From: Ligilactobacillus salitolerans
GTDB lineage: Bacteria > Bacillota > Bacilli > Lactobacillales > Lactobacillaceae
NCBI RefSeq assembly: GCF_003864415.1
Contig: NZ_BFFP01000001.1
Coordinates: 83,803 to 147,802, forward strand
Direction of reading: 5' to 3'
DNA length: 64,000 nucleotides
In this document: piece after piece, positions 59,214-64,000 of the stretch
How the letters are laid out: each line of letters starts with the position of its first letter
How positions within the stretch are numbered: position 1 is the first letter of the stretch
Position numbers and translations under genes: made by a program
The notes under the pieces: generated by a model
The model's database searches: none
What the model was told of the DNA's origin: nothing
Seen by the model: only the letters and a program-made list of their open reading frames with translations

Positions 59214-59888
59214 TTATAGTGCTTTGAGTTCGATCAAATCCCCAGTTACACCGATTTGAGCTCCCTGAGCAATTTTATCTTTTCTGGATTCGTGGACAAC
59301 TTGGAACTTGTTTCTTTTAACGATCCGCAGATTATTAGAATGGAAGTTTTCAGGGAGTTCTTGGTTTGAACCAGCTGGGAGCATCACAATGATCTTGAAG
59401 CCGGCAGCATCGACCTTGATTGGGCTGTAATGCAAGGTATCACTGTAAAATTCGACGACTGTTCCACGTGGAACATAGAATAATTCAGCCTCCTCTTTAG
59501 CGTTAAATGTGCCGTTTTCTTCCAAAATACTGCGTTTGCCTAAAACCATGACAACATCTGTTAAGAAGATGTTTAATTCGCTGCCTTGATGATATTCAAC
59601 GGCGGTAAAGTTGAGTGATTGACCGGTGCACTCACCGGCTTCGATCGGCAGGTCGGCAAAAATGTCGGTCCCGATGGTTTGGATAGCAGGGATCGCTTCT
59701 AATTCGGCGTTCGAAGGAACATAGACATTATTTTCCGGGTCGATGCTGATATTGTTGTCCATGTATTTTACGATCTCGGAAATGTCATAGTCAGTGTAGA
59801 TTTTTCCATACTTACTAAAACTGGGGGCGGAAATTGCTTGAATCTGGTAGTCAGAGTTTTTCTGACAAAGTTCTTCATATTTTGTCAA
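59214..59888 (-). CDS. DUF4867-like cupin-type protein linked to tagatose metabolism
   Basis: Start TTG at 59888 with GAAGGAT; the longer frame overlaps lacC. 224 residues, mostly beta, with an acidic-aromatic core (ECTGQSLNFTAVEYHQGSEL, ELFYVPRGTVVEFYSDTLHY) that suggests a cupin barrel with His and Glu residues. It resembles DUF4867 as I recall it; enzymatic role unknown, perhaps a sugar isomerase-like function. Confidence 0.6.
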   Translation of the reverse strand: MTKYEELCQKNSDYQIQAISAPSFSKYGKIYTDYDISEIVKYMDNNISIDPENNVYVPSNAELEAIPAIQTIGTDIFADLPIEAGECTGQSLNFTAVEYHQGSELNIFLTDVVMVLGKRSILEENGTFNAKEEAELFYVPRGTVVEFYSDTLHYSPIKVDAAGFKIIVMLPAGSNQELPENFHSNNLRIVKRNKFQVVHESRKDKIAQGAQIGVTGDLIELKAL

Positions 59889-59907
59889 TTTTATCCTTCT
59901 TTCAGTG

Positions 59908-60855
59908 TCAGTTGATTTTTTCGACAGAAACTTTGGCAAAGTATTCATCAAATAGGGTCGGGTCGATATGACCAGTTTCTTTTTCCATGGTATTTAACAT
60001 GCCGGTCGTCATCGCAGTTTTTAAAACATCTGGAACACTTTCGTGACGATTAATGCCGACTGCGAGACCAGCAACGGTCGAATCACCTGAGCCGACCGGA
60101 TTAACGACATTGATCTTAGGGATCGTAACGCGGTAGAGTTCTTGTCCGACTTTGGCTAGGGCACCATCTTTCCCCAAGGAAACCACGACCCATTCCAGGC
60201 CGCCAAAAACTTCTTCATTTAACAAGACATGTTGTAAGTCTGCTAAGTCATTTAGTTTGCGACCAACCAGCTGGGCAATTTCTTCTTGGTTGGGTTTGAT
60301 CAGCAAAGGCTTGTGTTCCTTAGAGATCCCGGCGGCAAGCGAGGCACCGGACGAGTCTAAGATGACTTTCACGTCTTTTTTTGCTGCGGCTTCGACCATG
60401 TCGGCATAAAGGTCAACGGCAAAGCCTCGGGGTAAACTGCCTGAGATCGTAACTAAACTAACTTCATTAAGCAGCTGATCAAAATGGTCCATAAATTCGA
60501 CTTGCTGGTCAGCAGTCAGAGTAGGTCCAGCTTCCAGCACCTCGGTCTGTTGGCCGTCGTCATGCAAAATTGCGATGCAATTGCGCGATTCTTGTGGGAT
60601 GTGGAGGAATTGCTCTTGGAGACCAATGTCAGCTAATTGTTGGGAAATAAAAGTACCGATCGTGCCGCCAAGCACGCCGCTGGTAGAAACTGGTTCTTGC
60701 AGCTGGTAAACCACGCGTGCCACGTTCAAACCTTTTCCGCCAGCAGTTTTAGTTACATTGGAAACGCGGTTGACCGTGTCGAGCTGCAAGTGGTCGATCG
60801 GGTAAGAGATGTCAACCGAAGGGTTCATAGTAATTGCGAGTATTTTGTTAGGCAT
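59908..60855 (-). CDS. lacC: Tagatose-6-phosphate kinase / 1-phosphofructokinase family
   Basis: 315 residues, PfkB fold: TMNPSVDISY, KTAGGKGLNVARV and the C-terminal NPVGSGDSTVAG with catalytic Asp. LacC phosphorylates tagatose-6-phosphate to the 1,6-bisphosphate; 1-phosphofructokinase is the close alternative. It is divergent from a galactitol-family PTS, which supports a tagatose route. No lacD or lacAB is in the window. Confidence 0.88.
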   Translation of the reverse strand: MPNKILAITMNPSVDISYPIDHLQLDTVNRVSNVTKTAGGKGLNVARVVYQLQEPVSTSGVLGGTIGTFISQQLADIGLQEQFLHIPQESRNCIAILHDDGQQTEVLEAGPTLTADQQVEFMDHFDQLLNEVSLVTISGSLPRGFAVDLYADMVEAAAKKDVKVILDSSGASLAAGISKEHKPLLIKPNQEEIAQLVGRKLNDLADLQHVLLNEEVFGGLEWVVVSLGKDGALAKVGQELYRVTIPKINVVNPVGSGDSTVAGLAVGINRHESVPDVLKTAMTTGMLNTMEKETGHIDPTLFDEYFAKVSVEKIN

Positions 60856-60879
60856 TAAGATCCATCCTTGTTTATTAAT

Positions 60880-60933
60880 GTGTTTATTTGTTTATTCAAG
60901 GCTAAAATTAGCATTATCAAGCGGATAAGTCAA
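60880..60933 (-). promoter_or_regulatory. lacC promoter with downstream operator-like motif
   Basis: On the reverse strand: -35 TTGACT (60933-60928), 17 bp, extended -10 TGcTAATTT (TAATTT at 60910-60905). The motif GAATAAACAAATAAACAC (60897-60880) follows. A near-identical motif lies at the gat promoter, so the two operons probably share a regulator. A cre-like TGAATACGTTTACT is at 60982-60995. Confidence 0.65.
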
Positions 60934-61188
60934 GAATTAATCGATTTGAGCGGGAGGGTACGAAATAATACGAATATTTTATGAATACGTTTACTTAATT
61001 GGATATAAGGCTTTTGTTTACAAAAAATAAGTGAGACGAGTTTGATTTAAAAAAATAATTTTTTCATGCTTGTTGTTCAATTATGAAAGAAAAAGTCTGT
61101 TTTAAAACCTCTTAACATAGCACAAAAACCGCATGGTTGTGCACAACATACTGGATATGATAAAGAGAAAACCTTTTCATATTATCTG

Positions 61189-61251
61189 TTGACAAACTAA
61201 AAAAAACGTTTTAGTATAAAACTGTAAACAATATTGAACAAAAATAAACAC
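61189..61251 (+). promoter_or_regulatory. gat PTS promoter, cre-like core and operator-like motif
   Basis: TTGACA (61189-61194), then TAGTAT 17 bp or TATAAA 20 bp downstream. The spacer contains an AAAACGTTTT palindrome like the core of cre. GAACAAAAATAAACAC (61236-61251) repeats the lacC motif. The rest of the 415-bp gap 60856-61270 shows no gene. Confidence 0.6.
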
Positions 61252-61270
61252 GAAAGGAGCGATAACTTAA

Positions 61271-61777
61271 GTGCTAATGGAGAAGAAAGAGGAGAAGCTT
61301 TTCGCTGAAGATAACGTCTATATTTCTTCCAAGACAACGGCAGAAGAGGTCATTCAAGAAATTTCAGACAAATTACTAGCTGATGGTTTAGTTAAACCAG
61401 CCTTTTACGAAAATGTTATCGGGCGGGAAAAAGATTTTCCAACAGGTATTGATTTAAATGTGGTCAATGAAAGTTTGCCTAACATTGCAATCCCGCATAC
61501 TGAAGGAGAATTTGTGAACGTTCGGCGGGTGATCCCAGTTCACTTGGAACATCCGGTAACATTTAAGAACATGATCGACCCTTCCGCAAGCATGGAAGTT
61601 AAATTCTTGTTTATGATCTTGAACAACGATCCGGAAGGTCAATCGAACATTTTAGCTCAGATCATGAATTTCTGTACGACGACGAATGCCAATGATTTAG
61701 GAGCCTTCTTTAAGAGTACAGATAAGAAAGCGATCTACGAGTTTTTGAACCGGTCCTTTAAGGATCAAAAAGCTTAG
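61271..61777 (+). CDS. PTS IIA component, galactitol/fructose type
   Basis: 168 residues; GTG at 61271 has GGAG 11 nt upstream, with an ATG at 61277 as the alternative. Phosphohistidine in NIAIPHTEGE. Fructose-mannitol-type IIA domain as used by galactitol systems. Confidence 0.88.
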   Translation: MLMEKKEEKLFAEDNVYISSKTTAEEVIQEISDKLLADGLVKPAFYENVIGREKDFPTGIDLNVVNESLPNIAIPHTEGEFVNVRRVIPVHLEHPVTFKNMIDPSASMEVKFLFMILNNDPEGQSNILAQIMNFCTTTNANDLGAFFKSTDKKAIYEFLNRSFKDQKA

Positions 61778-61805
61778 GAAAACAAATTTTGAGGAGGAAC
61801 TTATT

Positions 61806-62111
61806 ATGATTAAAATTTTAGCAGCTTGCGGCGCAGGAGTTAACTCAAGTCATCAGATCAAGGATGCATTGGAAAAGGAAATGAGCAACCGTGGTTATAA
61901 CGTTAAGTGTGATGCTGTGATGGTCAAGGATATCAATGAAGATATGATCAACCGTTATGACATCTTCACACCGATCGCTAAGACTGACCTTGGCTTTACA
62001 CCATCTATTCCTGTCATCGATGCTGGTCCTATCTTGTACCGGATCTCTGCGATGGCTGCACCTGTGTACGATAAGGTTGAAGAAACTATCAAAGAAAAAG
62101 GCTTGAAGTAA
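61806..62111 (+). CDS. PTS IIB component, galactitol family
   Basis: 101 residues; P-loop with phosphocysteine in ILAACGAGVNSS. GatB-like. RBS GAGGAGG. Confidence 0.92.
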   Translation: MIKILAACGAGVNSSHQIKDALEKEMSNRGYNVKCDAVMVKDINEDMINRYDIFTPIAKTDLGFTPSIPVIDAGPILYRISAMAAPVYDKVEETIKEKGLK

Positions 62112-62183
62112 GCCGCAGATGCGCTCTCAATTAAGGCATTAATTTTTTAATTACTAACTTATATCAAAGGAGTGAAGTTTTTA

Positions 62184-63593
62184 ATGCAAGCAATTATTGA
62201 TGCTGCTAACGCGGTGTTTAAACCAGTCATTGGTCTGGGTGCTCCCTCGATCATGCTGATCGTTTTGACGCTGTTAGCACTTTTATTCCGGGTCAAGTTC
62301 ACCCGGGCTTTAGAAGGCGGTATTCGCTTAGCGATCGCCTTGACAGCGATTGGTGATATTATCAACCTGCTGACCTCCGCTTATCAGAAACCGTTGAGTG
62401 ATTTCGTTAAGTCAACGGGGATCCACTTATCGATCACTGACGTTGGTTGGGCTCCATTAGGTACAATTACTTGGGGTTCACCGTACACACTGTTCTTCTT
62501 GCTCGTAATGATCATTTTGAACGTTGTGATGTTGGTCTTAAACAAGACTAACACGTTGGATGTTGATATTTTCGATATTTGGCATATTTCTTTCACAGCC
62601 TTGATGGCAATGTACTTTGGTGCCAACTTGTTTGTGGCAACGATTTTAATCCTCTACATTGGGGTCTTAAAGATCATCAACTCAGATTTGATGAAGCCAA
62701 CATTTAATGACTTGCTGGATGCACCTGATGAAAACCCAATGACCACAACCCATTTGAACTACATGATGAACCCAATTATCATGGTCTTCGACAAGTTGTT
62801 TGATAAGTTGTTCCCATGGTTGGATAAATACGACTTTGACTCAGCTGAATTGAACAAAAAGATCGGTTTCTGGGGCAGCCATTTTGCCATTGGTGTTTAC
62901 CTTGGGATCTTCATCGGCCTCTTGGCCCGTCAAGATGTTAAGACAATTTTGACCCTATCATTTACCGGTGGTACATGTTTGGAACTGTTTAGTTTAATTG
63001 GTTCATGGTTTATCGCTGCTGTTGAACCACTGTCACAAGGTATTTCTGATTTTGCTACTAAGAGATTTAAAGGCCGGACCTTCAATATCGGGCTTGACTG
63101 GCCATTTATCGCTGGCCGTGCTGAAGTTTGGGCAGCCGCTAACGTTTTGGCACCAATCATGCTGATCGAAGCTTTGGTACTTCCTGGCAACCACATTATG
63201 CCATTAGGTTCTATCATCGCTATGGGTGTTACACCTGCCTTGTTAGTTGTTACTCGCGGTAAAATTATTCGCATGATCATTATTGGTGCAATTGAAATGC
63301 CGATCTTCTTGTGGGCTGGTACCTTGTCTGCTCCATTCATCACAGGTGTTGCTAAGACAGTTGGTGCTTTCCCTGCAGGTGTCAGTTCCGGGACACAAAT
63401 CGCTGAAGCTACTAAGGAAGGCCCTATCGAACAATTCTTGGCTTACTTAGTTGGTAAAGCTTCACAAGGCGAAATTACATTTATTCTCTATGCAGCACTG
63501 GCTCTGATCGCATACTGTCTGATCTTCTGGTGGTATGCAAAACAGATGAAGAAACGTAACGCAGAATATGCTGCTGCTAAAGAAAACAACTAA
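62184..63593 (+). CDS. PTS IIC component, galactitol family
   Basis: 469 residues from ATG at 62184 (AAAGGAGTG; an in-frame GTG at 62172 is within the RBS). About ten helices, GatC-type. Substrate could be galactitol, tagatose or galactose; pairing with divergent lacC favours products that give tagatose-6-phosphate. Confidence 0.92.
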   Translation: MQAIIDAANAVFKPVIGLGAPSIMLIVLTLLALLFRVKFTRALEGGIRLAIALTAIGDIINLLTSAYQKPLSDFVKSTGIHLSITDVGWAPLGTITWGSPYTLFFLLVMIILNVVMLVLNKTNTLDVDIFDIWHISFTALMAMYFGANLFVATILILYIGVLKIINSDLMKPTFNDLLDAPDENPMTTTHLNYMMNPIIMVFDKLFDKLFPWLDKYDFDSAELNKKIGFWGSHFAIGVYLGIFIGLLARQDVKTILTLSFTGGTCLELFSLIGSWFIAAVEPLSQGISDFATKRFKGRTFNIGLDWPFIAGRAEVWAAANVLAPIMLIEALVLPGNHIMPLGSIIAMGVTPALLVVTRGKIIRMIIIGAIEMPIFLWAGTLSAPFITGVAKTVGAFPAGVSSGTQIAEATKEGPIEQFLAYLVGKASQGEITFILYAALALIAYCLIFWWYAKQMKKRNAEYAAAKENN

Positions 63594-63778
63594 TTAACTA
63601 GCCTTAAATGAATTAAGAGACATGTGGTTTTAAGTCAAGAGGAAGTGATGAATAATTGCAATTAATTTTCTAAAAAAATCAGATTTTAGGCGCACTTTAA
63701 CAACCCTCAAAAGAATAATTGTTAAAAATTTGAGGTTAAAGCAGGTGTATCTAAAAGCTTGAAACAGTTATTTTTGAA

Positions 63779-64000
63779 CTAGACCACTTCTTCCGATTGA
63801 TAAATTTGGTGTCTGCTTAGTAGGTAGTAGATCACCCTGATTAGTTTTCTAGCGGTTAAAGACAAGGCTCGTTTACGTGGTGCATTTTTGATCTCGGACA
63901 TCTTTTTATCAAAGTACTTCTTAAAGACTGGATCATAGCGAATTATTGAATTGGTGGCTTCAATCAAATAATAGCGTAGATAAGTGTCTCCAGTATGAAG
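63779..64000 (-). mobile_element. IS110-family transposase, C-terminal part (runs off the window)
   Basis: The reverse strand is open from the window edge to a stop at 63779 (73 codons): GDTYLRYYLIEATNSIIRYD, then KKYFDKKMSE and RALSLTARKLIRVIYYLL. This is the C-terminal Transposase_20 region of IS110/IS1111-type elements. The N-terminal DEDD half lies to the right, so intactness cannot be judged. The 185 bp between the gat IIC stop and this gene show no other feature. Confidence 0.85.

Overview
The window is the replication-origin region of a low-GC Gram-positive lactic acid bacterium, most likely in Lactobacillaceae. The evidence is the syntenic block yidC-rnpA-rpmH / oriC / dnaA-dnaN-yaaA-recF-gyrB-gyrA-rpsF-ssb-rpsR, followed by gdpP-rplI-dnaB. 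DnaA boxes, a DnaA-trio-like element and parS sites fit this. So do Bacillota-type genes (PTS operons, class III fructose bisphosphatase, GdpP, CcpA-type cre boxes). The genus cannot be fixed from sequence alone.

Layout. 1-2,000: a small unrecognised accessory cassette (membrane-anchored XRE regulator, two operator-like palindromes, a small membrane protein with a non-ATG start, a secreted six-cysteine protein, a small membrane protein). 2,100-10,720: glutathione peroxidase, the pyruvate dehydrogenase operon pdhABCD, lipoate ligase and an FMN transferase. 10,810-13,283: fbp with a four-unit repeat array after its stop codon. 13,760-18,275: L,D-transpeptidase, acetate kinase, yidC, rnpA and rpmH. 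18,300-29,353: origin and replication/gyrase/ribosomal genes. 29,648-36,405: DeoR regulator, a five-gene ABC-transporter operon with a YtrA-type regulator, a cytidine deaminase-like gene, a VOC protein and a gene remnant. 36,441-42,548: MFS exporter, small membrane protein, gdpP, rplI and dnaB. 42,615-49,388: arabinose cluster araR / araT-araB-araD-araA. 49,746-55,202: phnD, a second repeat array, phnC-phnE-phnE and a 5'-nucleotidase-type phosphoesterase, with convergent kptA. 56,008-59,138: mannose-family PTS. 59,214-63,593: divergent lacC/DUF4867-like and galactitol-family PTS operons. An IS110-type transposase fragment lies on the right edge.

How it works together. The window combines central carbon metabolism (pyruvate dehydrogenase with its lipoate ligase, acetate kinase, fbp) with catabolite-controlled sugar operons. 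cre-like sites lie beside ackA, araT, the mannose-family PTS, lacC and the gat PTS. The phn operon looks like uptake of a phosphorus compound coupled to a phosphoesterase.

The most unusual signal is a family of about 125-bp structured repeats in two arrays 40 kb apart. Both arrays begin directly at the stop codon of a gene (fbp and phnD) and lie in the same orientation relative to that gene. Their helices differ in sequence between units but stay complementary, so they look like a selected RNA or DNA structure that is also copied around the genome.
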